7,362 bases of DNA from NCBI GenBank assembly GCA_964507305.1, contig CAZDPQ010000123.1:1-7362 (forward strand). Direction: 5' to 3'. Made by a program: the position numbers and the translations under genes. Below the pieces are notes generated by a model that worked only from the letters and a program-made list of their open reading frames with translations, did not search any database and had not been told where the DNA came from. Position 1 is the first letter of the stretch; every line of letters begins with the position of its first letter. This DNA is from JAQVYV01 sp964507305. Its GTDB lineage: Bacteria > Bacillota > Clostridia > Saccharofermentanales > UBA5734. Shown here one piece after another: positions 1-5,646 of the stretch.

Positions 1-136
1 CCATGCCCGTGTCCGGACCGGCCAGGGCCGTATCTTCCGCCAGGTCGGCGCCCGATGGGGACGGGACGGCCGGCAGCAGGCCGATGATCAATGCAATGGA
101 TAATACAATAGATAGAAACTTCTCATATGGTTTCAT
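1..136 (-). CDS. Secreted protein, N-terminal fragment (signal peptide only)
   Basis: The reverse strand from 136 encodes 45 codons and then leaves the window. The product begins MKPYEKFLSIVLSIALIIGL. This is a textbook Sec signal peptide: a short n-region with two lysines, a hydrophobic core at about residues 7-24, and a polar c-region PSPSGA with likely cleavage before the Asp at residue 31. There is no lipobox cysteine, so signal peptidase I is expected rather than a lipoprotein. The start is supported by GGAAGGGG at 143-150, six bases upstream, the same box and spacing as the lacI-type gene at 5539. The mature part is too short to name, and it could be an exported enzyme, a surface protein or a binding protein. 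It has its own promoter and need not belong to the sugar locus. The export call is firm; function is unknown. Confidence 0.8.
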   Translation of the reverse strand, partial: MKPYEKFLSIVLSIALIIGLLPAVPSPSGADLAEDTALAGPDTGM

Positions 137-150
137 GAGTGTCCCCTTCC

Positions 151-164
151 AATCAACATTGATT
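151..164. repeat. Short palindrome in the leader of the secreted-protein gene
   Basis: AATCAA and TTGATT form a perfect 6-bp inverted repeat around a 2-bp centre, directly beside the ribosome binding site of the gene at 136. It could be an operator half-pair or a small RNA stem, but in AT-rich DNA a match of this size can arise by chance. Confidence 0.3.
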
Positions 165-250
165 AATAAAGCTGTTTTAAAGTTTAATTACATTAATGGA
201 TGGCTGAAACGGATTTTGTACATAACTCAAGACATAATAAATAATATAAA

Positions 251-287
251 CTGCACTGTCGTTTGTAGACTATTGTACTACATGCAG
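251..287. promoter_or_regulatory. Nested inverted repeats over a promoter, possible operator
   Basis: On the plus strand CTGCA (251-255) and TGTAG (264-268) are mirrored by CTACA (278-282) followed at once by TGCAG (283-287). Both pairs are perfect 5-bp inverted repeats. The left arms are separated by 8 bases and the right arms abut. The structure spans the -10 box and probable start point of the minus-strand promoter at 272-300, a usual place for a repressor. No known consensus is recognised, and it does not resemble the CG-centred palindrome at 1459-1470. Confidence 0.35.
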
Positions 288-300
288 TTTCATTCAACAA
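272..300 (-). promoter_or_regulatory. SigA-type promoter for the secreted-protein gene
   Basis: On the minus strand TTGTTG (295-300) and TACAAT (272-277) are separated by exactly 17 bases. The -10 box matches TATAAT at five of six positions and the -35 box is weaker. Transcription would start near 265, giving a leader of roughly 130 bases, AT-rich and with no recognisable riboswitch. The stretch 137-396 otherwise holds no gene. Confidence 0.5.
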
Positions 301-321
301 TACAACATTATTTCTGCGGCT

Positions 322-372
322 CTGCCGGGGGAACTCTCCGGCGGGCAGGACGGGATCCGGCGTTTGCGCCGG
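322..372 (-). terminator. GC-rich hairpins downstream of the aldolase gene (weak terminator candidate)
   Basis: Twenty-four bases past the aldolase stop lies a perfect hairpin with a 6-bp stem, CCGGCG (357-362) and CGCCGG (367-372), and a 4-base loop. A second stem follows at 322-348, with CTGCC pairing to GGCAG. Neither is followed by a run of T on the minus strand, so this is not a standard intrinsic terminator. It could pause polymerase, protect the mRNA 3' end, or act with Rho. The location before an independent promoter fits an operon end. Confidence 0.35.
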
Positions 373-396
373 CAGGATATGGTCGGAAAACGCGGT

Positions 397-1404
397 TCAG
401 GTCTTGTACCACATCCGGAGATAAATGCCGACCAGCCTTTTCATCTCCTGAAAAATGATGTCCTGCCGGGATACGGTCGTGAAATGGGTCAGCCTGGCGC
501 TGTCCGCGCCCATGGCCTTTTCCGTCAGATACCCTTCGTCGATCAGGCGCCGGACGGCGGCCGGGCCGGCTGTCTCGACCGCAGACCGCGCCATGCGGCC
601 GAAAAGGGCCGGGGACGAATCCCGTTCGAGAGACGTCCAGATGTTGACCTTGCAGATGCCGTCTTCGTACAGGTGCGCGACCTGCTCATTCGGGACCGAG
701 GACGTGCCGTGGAGCACGATCGTATGCCCGATCCGGTCGCGTATGGCGGCCGCCGCGCCGCTCAGGTACTTCAGATCCTTGCCGGAAGCGCGGTGCTCGG
801 TGCCCAGATTGGCCACGATCAGGTCGACGCCGGTCGCTTCTTTGTACCTCTGCGCATTTTCGGGTGTCGTGATGGCGTTGTGCTCCAGCCCTCCCGCGTC
901 GAAGATCTCGTCGCAGGCTCCCTCGATGAGGATCTTCCCTTTCATCTTTTCAACATACGCCGCCGTCGCGCGGATGTTCTCCTCAAACGGCAGAGCCGAG
1001 GCATCGAACATGACCGACGAATAATCCGACAGGTCGCCGGCGAGCAGCTCCGCGTCAAGATCGTACTGTACATGGTCCAGATGGAGCATGACCCGAAGAT
1101 CCCGGAAGGGTGAATCCTTGCCGGTCAGGACTCCGGCGTCTGCCGTAAACAGGTCAAGACCCGTCCGCCAGTTGCGCGTATGGGTGTAGTAGCCGGCCTG
1201 GGAGCGGTGCGCGTACCGGACGGTGATGGCGAGGATGACGGGGAGGTCCGGAATGCCTTTTTCATCGCCGTATTCCTTGACCGCGCTCAGGATCGCTTCC
1301 GTAGTCGTCAGATTTTCACTGCAGAAGCACGGGATGACCCATCCTCGTTTCGCGGCTTTCTCATATTCGGCCTTCACGTCGGCATAGGAACGGATGATCG
1401 GCAT
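397..1404 (-). CDS. Class II (zinc) ketose-bisphosphate aldolase-like enzyme
   Basis: The 335-residue product belongs to the fructose-bisphosphate/tagatose-bisphosphate aldolase class II family, cytoplasmic TIM-barrel enzymes that cleave a ketose phosphate into DHAP and an aldehyde. Visible landmarks in order are HLDH at 108-111 (catalytic Asp110, zinc ligand His111), EGACDE at 161-166, GTEH at 201-204 (zinc ligand His204), LHGTSS at 231-236 (zinc ligand His232 and phosphate-binding loop), and KVNIWTS at 252-258. Several signature positions are altered: Val112 replaces the usual Gly, Ala163 stands where the ExE motif has its second Glu, and the NxDT(D/E) motif reads NIWTS. Residues 61-100 look longer than in KbaY/GatY-type enzymes. 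The start at 1404 is chosen because AAGGAGGA (1412-1419) sits seven bases upstream; the frame is open to 1608, but that extension crosses the promoter region. It is transcribed divergently from the kinase and probably shares its operator. An aldolase is near certain; the substrate is unknown, perhaps a 1-phosphorylated ketose made by the neighbouring kinase. Confidence 0.88.
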   Translation of the reverse strand: MPIIRSYADVKAEYEKAAKRGWVIPCFCSENLTTTEAILSAVKEYGDEKGIPDLPVILAITVRYAHRSQAGYYTHTRNWRTGLDLFTADAGVLTGKDSPFRDLRVMLHLDHVQYDLDAELLAGDLSDYSSVMFDASALPFEENIRATAAYVEKMKGKILIEGACDEIFDAGGLEHNAITTPENAQRYKEATGVDLIVANLGTEHRASGKDLKYLSGAAAAIRDRIGHTIVLHGTSSVPNEQVAHLYEDGICKVNIWTSLERDSSPALFGRMARSAVETAGPAAVRRLIDEGYLTEKAMGADSARLTHFTTVSRQDIIFQEMKRLVGIYLRMWYKT

Positions 1405-1449
1405 CGGTATGTCCTCCTTCGAAGTTGAGTGATTTTTCGTTTGTCTATA

Positions 1450-1479
1450 TTGACATCGTGTATCGATACATATTATGAT
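1450..1479 (+). promoter_or_regulatory. SigA-type promoter of the kinase-isomerase operon
   Basis: A perfect -35 box TTGACA (1450-1455) and a -10 box TATGAT (1474-1479, five of six) are separated by 18 bases. Alternative -10 registers exist (TATTAT at 1471, TTATGA at 1473), but this one has the best box and spacing. Transcription would start near 1486, about 60 bases before the kinase start. The palindrome at 1459-1470 fills the spacer, so a bound repressor would block polymerase directly. Confidence 0.7.
1459..1470. promoter_or_regulatory. LacI-family operator shared by two divergent promoters
   Basis: TGTATCGATACA is a perfect 12-bp palindrome with CG at its centre, the hallmark of LacI/GalR-family operators in which hinge-helix leucines wedge into the central CpG step. 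It lies between the -35 and -10 boxes of the rightward promoter and just after the -10 box of the leftward promoter, over that start point. The nearby lacI-type gene has the hinge sequence ARSLRT (residues 51-56) that suits such a site. No second copy was found in the window, including at the lacI promoter. The link between this protein and this site is an inference from proximity and family knowledge. Confidence 0.7.
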
Positions 1480-1500
1480 GGCTATGGATATTTTAGTCAA
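1472..1500 (-). promoter_or_regulatory. SigA-type promoter of the aldolase gene
   Basis: On the minus strand TTGACT (1495-1500, five of six) and CATAAT (1472-1477, five of six) are separated by exactly 17 bases. The -10 box overlaps that of the opposing rightward promoter, so the two are face to face and polymerases probably cannot occupy both at once. The start point would be near 1465, inside the palindrome, leaving a leader of about 60 bases before the aldolase start. Confidence 0.65.
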
Positions 1501-1548
1501 TACTTTCCCGGATTTTGCCGGGGATTTTAAATCGGGATGGTGAGCGCG

Positions 1549-3057
1549 ATGGCTGTGATCGGAATGGATATCGGGAGCACGGGATGCAAGTGCATCGTCT
1601 TCGGGCATGACGGCACCCCGTATGCCTATTCATACAGGGAATACCCGCGGAGCCTGTCGTCCGATGTGATCCCTGCATCGTGCATCTGGGATAATGCCGC
1701 GGAGGTGCTGCGCGAGGCGGCCGCTTCGTACCGGACTCTTCAGGGAAGCGCGGACGGCAGGATACGGGCCATCTGCATCTCCACGTTCGGCGAAGCGTTC
1801 GTTCCGGTCGACGCGGCGGGGAATGCCCTGGACGACATCATGCTCTACACCGACCGCAGAGGGCTGGAGGAGTGCGCGGACCTGTGCGCATCCCTCGGCG
1901 AAGAGACGATCATGCGGATCACGGGCGTCAAGCCGCACCCGATGTATTCGCTGCCGAAGATCGAGTGGCTGCGCCGGCACAAGCCGGACATTTTCGCCCG
2001 CACCTGGAAGTTTCTCCTCATGGAGGACTACATCATTTACAAGCTCACGGGCGAAACGGTCATCGACTATTCGCTCGCATCCCGGACCATGGCGTTCGAC
2101 ATCCGGAAACTTTCGTGGGATGACGGCCTCCTCGCGGCGGCCGGGATCTCCCGGGACCGGATGTCCGTACCGGTCCCCTCCGGCACCGCGGTTGCAGCCG
2201 TCAGCCGCACGGCGGCGGAAGCGATCGGACTGGACGCGGGAATCCTCGTCGTCACGGGCGGTCATGACCAGGTCTGCGCGGCGGTGGGTTCCGGCATCTT
2301 CTCGCCGGGAGCCGCCGCGGACGGGATCGGCACGGTCGAATGCATCATCCCGTTGTTCCCGAAGCCGGTGGACGACCTTTCGTTCACGGGCAGCAACTAC
2401 TGCTGCGTCCCTTACCCGGTCGGCGGCACGTATGTGACCTACGCGTTCAATTTCACCGGCGGTTCCCTGCTCAAATGGTTCCGCGACAACCTCGCCCGGG
2501 ATGTCAAGGCCGAGGCTGCCCGGCTCGGGGCCAATGTCTATGCCATGCTCGAGAATCAGATCCCGGCCGAGCCGTCCCCTCTTTTCGTCGTCCCGCATTT
2601 CGCCGGCTCCGGCACGCCCGAGCTGGACCCTTCCGACACCGCAGTGATCTCCGGCCTCACGTTCCGCCACGGCCCCGGCGATCTGTTCCGCGCGTGCCTC
2701 GAGGGCGTGACCTACGAGATGAAATACAACATGGATCTGCTGGAGACGCACGGGATCCGGATCCGGGAGCTGTACGCCGTCGGCGGCGGGTCGAAGTCCA
2801 TGGCCTGGCTCGGGATCAAGGCCGCCATCACAGGATGCCCGATCCACCAGCTCGAGGTCGAGGAAGCCGGCATCACGGGCACGGCCATCATGGCCTGCGT
2901 CGCGGCCGGGATCTACCCTTCCGTTCCCGAAGCATGCAGCGCCTTCATCCGCGAACGGAACACGATCTGGCCGGACGCCGGGCTGCATGAGCGCTACGAG
3001 GAACTGTATGCAGAATATAAGCGCATCCGGGCTTTCTCGGTGTCGGGCAAAGCGTAA
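1549..3057 (+). CDS. FGGY-family carbohydrate kinase
   Basis: The 502-residue product is a full-length FGGY sugar kinase, which transfers phosphate from ATP to a sugar, usually a ketose. The N-terminal lobe opens with the phosphate-binding motif GMDIGSTGCK (residues 5-14). GGHDQ (237-241) carries the likely catalytic base Asp240. GIGTVEC and FTGGSLLKW follow, then CLEGVTYE, and the adenosine-binding motif VGGGSKS (411-417) in the second lobe. The start at 1549 is preferred because GGTGA (1539-1543), complementary to the 16S 3' end, lies five bases upstream; ATG 1537 and GTG 1540 are in frame but poorly placed. It is the first gene of a rightward operon with the isomerase, 55 bases apart, under the promoter at 1450-1479. 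The motifs do not fix the substrate. Context suggests the ketose produced by the isomerase, phosphorylated where the aldolase can use it. Xylulokinase or rhamnulokinase labels would be guesses. Confidence 0.92.
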   Translation: MAVIGMDIGSTGCKCIVFGHDGTPYAYSYREYPRSLSSDVIPASCIWDNAAEVLREAAASYRTLQGSADGRIRAICISTFGEAFVPVDAAGNALDDIMLYTDRRGLEECADLCASLGEETIMRITGVKPHPMYSLPKIEWLRRHKPDIFARTWKFLLMEDYIIYKLTGETVIDYSLASRTMAFDIRKLSWDDGLLAAAGISRDRMSVPVPSGTAVAAVSRTAAEAIGLDAGILVVTGGHDQVCAAVGSGIFSPGAAADGIGTVECIIPLFPKPVDDLSFTGSNYCCVPYPVGGTYVTYAFNFTGGSLLKWFRDNLARDVKAEAARLGANVYAMLENQIPAEPSPLFVVPHFAGSGTPELDPSDTAVISGLTFRHGPGDLFRACLEGVTYEMKYNMDLLETHGIRIRELYAVGGGSKSMAWLGIKAAITGCPIHQLEVEEAGITGTAIMACVAAGIYPSVPEACSAFIRERNTIWPDAGLHERYEELYAEYKRIRAFSVSGKA

Positions 3058-3063
3058 GCGGAT

Positions 3064-3084
3064 TCAATAAATCGAAAATATTGA
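3064..3084. repeat. Weak inverted repeat between kinase and isomerase genes
   Basis: TCAATA (3064-3069) and TATTGA (3079-3084) form a perfect 6-bp inverted repeat with a 9-base loop in the 55-base AT-rich gap. The stem is AT-only apart from one GC pair and has no T-run after it, so it is not a terminator. It may be a small mRNA structure or chance. A strong AAGGAG ribosome binding site follows at 3100-3105. No promoter is evident in the gap, which supports co-transcription. Confidence 0.25.
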
Positions 3085-3112
3085 GAAAAATCATGATACA
3101 AGGAGAATCACC

Positions 3113-4516
3113 ATGGAAAGAAAACAAACTTTCGCGCTCTATTTCGGAAACAGGGGATTTTTTCCCGAAAAACTGATCGACGGAGCCAGGAACGAAATCA
3201 TCGAGGCGGTGACAGCCCAGGGATATGATTATATCCTGCCGCCGGCCGGCCTGACGAAGTACGGAGCCGTCGAGACCGCGGCGGACGGACGGAAGTATGC
3301 CGCGTGGCTGAAGGGAAACGAGGGAAAATACGACGGTGTGATCCTCAGTCTGCCCAATTTCGGCGATGAAAACGGCGCCGTGCCGGCCCTGATCGACGCG
3401 GGCGTGCCGATCCTGATCCAGGCCTATCCCGACGAGATCGGCAAAATGGATTTCGAATCGCGCCGCGACGCCTACTGCGGCAAGTTTTCCATCATGGACA
3501 TGTTCACGCAGTACGGGATCCCGTACACCATTTTCGAACCCCATGTCGTCCACCCGCTTACGCCGGAATTTTCCGATAACCTCAGGGAATTCGCCGCGGT
3601 CTGCCGGATCGTGAACGGCATGCGCCGCTTCACCGTCGGCGCGATCGGGGCGCGCACGACCTGGTTCAAAACGGTCCGGTTCGACGAACTGGCCCTGCAG
3701 AAGCTCGGGATCACCGTCGAGACCTTCGACCTGTCCGAAGTGTTCTCGCGTGCGGACCGGTACGCAGGCACCGACGCGAAGATCGCCGCCAAGCGGGACC
3801 GCCTGGTGAATTATACGGATTTCAGCAAAGTTCCCGCCGCCAAGATCGACAAGATCTGCGCGATCGGGGTCGCGATCGACGACATGATCGAGGAGTTCAA
3901 GCTTGACACGGTGGCCATCCGCTGCTGGACCGAGATGCAGAGTGTCGCGGGCATCGCGCCCTGCGTGCTGCTCAGCGAACTCAATGACCGCGGGATCGTC
4001 GCGGCATGCGAGCTGGACGTGCTGAACGCGGTGCCGATGCACGCGCTGCAGTTTGCATCCGGCCGGCCCGCGATGTGCCTTGACTGGAACAATAATTACG
4101 GCAGCGACACCGACAAGTGCATCCTCTTCCACTGCGGGCCGGTCGCCCAGTCGCTGATGGCGGGCAAGGGCGAAGTGGTCGACCACAAGATGTTCGCCAA
4201 GTCCGGCGGCGCGGGCTGCGGATGGGGCGCCAATGTCGGTCGGATCGCCGCATTCCCGATGACATTCGCGAGCATGAAGACCGAAAACGGGAAGCTCGTC
4301 GCTTATACGGGCCAAGGCGAGTTCACCGGCGAGCCGATCGAGGAAGGGTTCTTCGGCTGCGGCGGGGTCGCGCGCATCGAAGACCTGGGGAAAAAGCTGG
4401 TCCGGATCGGCAGGGGCGGATTCCGCCATCATGTGTCCGCGACGCCCGGCCATTATGAAAAGGCCCTCCGCGAAGCGTTCACCGTCTACCTCAAATACGA
4501 TCTGTTCGAGATTTAG
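3113..4516 (+). CDS. Sugar isomerase of the L-fucose/L-arabinose isomerase superfamily
   Basis: The 467-residue protein fits the COG2407-type L-fucose isomerase-related family, metal-dependent enzymes that convert aldoses to ketoses through an enediol. An N-terminal Rossmann-like region (about 5-160) leads to a second alpha/beta domain and the catalytic C-terminal part. CWTEMQ places Glu274, ACELD places Glu300 and Asp302, DWNNNYG lies at 324-330, FHCGP at 339-343 and FRHHVSATPGH at 437-447. By analogy with FucI and AraA, Glu274, Asp302 (or Glu300) and a C-terminal His would hold the metal. The start at 3113 follows AAGGAG (3100-3105) by seven bases. It is the second gene of the kinase operon and would supply its ketose. 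It is shorter than E. coli FucI (about 590 residues) and close to AraA in length, so it is a relative and not an FucI orthologue. It does not resemble L-rhamnose isomerase RhaA. The substrate is unknown. Confidence 0.85.
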   Translation: MERKQTFALYFGNRGFFPEKLIDGARNEIIEAVTAQGYDYILPPAGLTKYGAVETAADGRKYAAWLKGNEGKYDGVILSLPNFGDENGAVPALIDAGVPILIQAYPDEIGKMDFESRRDAYCGKFSIMDMFTQYGIPYTIFEPHVVHPLTPEFSDNLREFAAVCRIVNGMRRFTVGAIGARTTWFKTVRFDELALQKLGITVETFDLSEVFSRADRYAGTDAKIAAKRDRLVNYTDFSKVPAAKIDKICAIGVAIDDMIEEFKLDTVAIRCWTEMQSVAGIAPCVLLSELNDRGIVAACELDVLNAVPMHALQFASGRPAMCLDWNNNYGSDTDKCILFHCGPVAQSLMAGKGEVVDHKMFAKSGGAGCGWGANVGRIAAFPMTFASMKTENGKLVAYTGQGEFTGEPIEEGFFGCGGVARIEDLGKKLVRIGRGGFRHHVSATPGHYEKALREAFTVYLKYDLFEI

Positions 4517-4528
4517 GGATCCGGCATA

Positions 4529-5539
4529 TCATGTCGTGCCGCGGATGACGAGGGCTGTCTCGAAGGAGCAGTCCGCGTCAGCCCGGGGATCTTTTTCCCT
4601 GCCGAGGGCCATGCCGGCCGCGAGCTTTCCCATTTCCGCAATCGGGAGCCGGACCGTGGTGAGTGCCGGCTGGAACATGGATGCCAGAGGGATGTCGTCG
4701 AAGCCTGTGACCCGAAACCGTTCGGGGATCCGTATGCCGTGCTGCAGGCAGTAATTGACGCAGCCGATGGCCACCGCGTCGTTTTCGCAGACGGCGGCGT
4801 CCGGCGCGGCATCCGGCAGGGCATCCGGCGCGTCGCCCGTCCCGAGAAGTTCGCCGGCCGCCCGGTAGCCGTAGCGCATGGATGTCTCCCCGCGCTTGAC
4901 GAGCCGGATGTCCGGCGACAGGCCGTGCGCAGTCAGCGCGTCCTTGAAGCCCGCATATTTTTCCTTGGAAATCACACTGTCCGGGTATCCGCCGATGTAG
5001 GCGATCCGGCGGCATCCCAGGCTGAGCAGGTGCTCCGCCGTATCGCGGATGCCCCTGCGGACGTTCAGGATGATGCTGCACATGCCCGGAGCGGCTTTAT
5101 GCCAGCTCATCGATACGGACGGCATCCGGGGTGCACGGTCAGCCATCTCCGCCGCAAAGTCCTCGCTGTCGGGGAAGCACAGGATGATGCCGTCCGGCTG
5201 CCGGTGGAGAATGCTGCGGATCGTCCGCAGGTTGTCGGCGGGCCGCGGGATGGTATAAAGGACCGCCAGGACCGACCGCTGTTCGCATTCGGCGCGGATC
5301 GCGTCAAACAGCTCGGTGAAAAAGGGATTGGTAATGGACGGGACGACGACGGCGATCATGTCCGTCCTTTTCGTCCGGAGGGAGCGCGCGATCGGACTCG
5401 GCACATAACTGAGCTCCCGGATCGCCTGTTCGATCCGGCTCCTTGTGTCATCGCGGACGCTCCCCGCGTCCTTCAGATATTTGGATACGGCCGCGACGGA
5501 AAGCCCCGCGCGCGCCGCCACGTCTTTGATCGAAGCCAT
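4529..5539 (-). CDS. LacI/GalR-family transcriptional regulator
   Basis: The 336-residue product has the complete LacI-family plan. A helix-turn-helix occupies residues 4-23 (IKDVAARAGLSVAAVSKYL), followed by a hinge helix with ARSLRT (51-56), where Leu54 is the expected minor-groove wedge. A periplasmic-binding-like effector domain starts at MIAVVVPSITNPFF (61-74) and includes CENDAVAIG (251-259) and GFDDIPLA (280-287). The start at 5539 is supported by GGAAGGGG (5546-5553), six bases upstream. It lies 107 bases behind the GH78 gene with its own promoter in the gap, and converges on the isomerase gene with only 12 bases between stops. It probably represses the aldolase and kinase-isomerase promoters through the palindrome at 1459-1470 and is released by a pathway sugar or sugar phosphate; the effector cannot be read. 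A 12-base tandem repeat expands the loop at residues 238-249. Confidence 0.93.
   Translation of the reverse strand: MASIKDVAARAGLSVAAVSKYLKDAGSVRDDTRSRIEQAIRELSYVPSPIARSLRTKRTDMIAVVVPSITNPFFTELFDAIRAECEQRSVLAVLYTIPRPADNLRTIRSILHRQPDGIILCFPDSEDFAAEMADRAPRMPSVSMSWHKAAPGMCSIILNVRRGIRDTAEHLLSLGCRRIAYIGGYPDSVISKEKYAGFKDALTAHGLSPDIRLVKRGETSMRYGYRAAGELLGTGDAPDALPDAAPDAAVCENDAVAIGCVNYCLQHGIRIPERFRVTGFDDIPLASMFQPALTTVRLPIAEMGKLAAGMALGREKDPRADADCSFETALVIRGTT
4797..4832. repeat. Three imperfect 12-bp tandem repeats inside the LacI-family gene
   Basis: The plus strand reads GCGTCCGGCGCG, GCATCCGGCAGG and GCATCCGGCGCG in direct succession. Units two and three differ at two positions. In the protein this gives a PDA-rich stretch (APDALPDAAPDA, residues 237-248) just before the conserved CENDAVAIG. 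Being a multiple of three, it keeps the frame. It looks like a slippage expansion in a surface loop. Confidence 0.7.
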
Positions 5540-5559
5540 GGACGGCCCCTTCCCGCATC

Positions 5560-5580
5560 CCGGCGGATCCGTCCCGCCGG
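5560..5580 (-). other. Hairpin in the leader of the LacI-family gene
   Basis: CCGGCGG and CCGCCGG form a perfect 7-bp stem with a 7-base loop, about 20 bases before the start codon and between the promoter and the ribosome binding site. There is no T-run, so it is not an intrinsic terminator. Six bases overlapping the loop and one arm (5569-5574) are also complementary to 5540-5545 next to the start codon, giving an alternative stem that would enclose the GGAAGGGG box. A role in limiting translation is speculative. Confidence 0.4.
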
Positions 5581-5595
5581 CTCTGCCCTGTCCAT

Positions 5596-5624
5596 ATTCT
5601 ACGGTTCTCCGGCAGATAATTCAA
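5596..5624 (-). promoter_or_regulatory. SigA-type promoter of the LacI-family gene
   Basis: On the minus strand TTGAAT (5619-5624) and TAGAAT (5596-5601) are separated by exactly 17 bases, each differing from consensus at one or two positions. Transcription would start near 5589, giving a leader of about 50 bases. The boxes lie entirely between the GH78 stop and the regulator start, so the regulator can be expressed without its upstream neighbour. No CG-centred palindrome is seen here, so autorepression is not evident. Confidence 0.6.
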
Positions 5625-5646
5625 GGCTGCGTCCGAAGGGATCCTC

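Noticed and set aside
3..458. 151-codon plus-strand frame at the left edge
   Set aside because: It reads through AT-rich promoter DNA with no family signal and lies opposite a convincing signal peptide.
1405..1608. 68-residue N-terminal extension of the aldolase frame
   Set aside because: It crosses both divergent promoters and the operator, shows no family similarity, and a strong AAGGAGGA box sits correctly before the ATG at 1404.
2750..2770. 12-bp palindrome GGATCCGGATCC inside the kinase gene
   Set aside because: It encodes ordinary residues of the FGGY fold and does not extend; probably chance from GC-rich codon use.
1630..2988. Long open frame on the minus strand opposite the kinase
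   Set aside because: Arg/Asp/Gly-rich shadow typical of GC-rich antisense frames. The plus-strand frame carries complete FGGY motifs.
2945..4453. 502-codon minus-strand frame opposite the isomerase
   Set aside because: No recognisable domain, covers the end of the kinase and most of the isomerase, and has the composition of a shadow frame.
397..4516. Reading the isomerase-kinase-aldolase set as a sulfoquinovose pathway
   Set aside because: Related isomerase and aldolase families occur in such pathways as I recall, but there is no GH31 sulfoquinovosidase, sulfolactaldehyde enzyme or sulfonate exporter here, and the glycosidase is GH78.
5105..5118. ATCGATAC within the LacI-family gene as a second operator
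   Set aside because: Only part of the 12-bp palindrome is present, and it sits in coding sequence far from a promoter.
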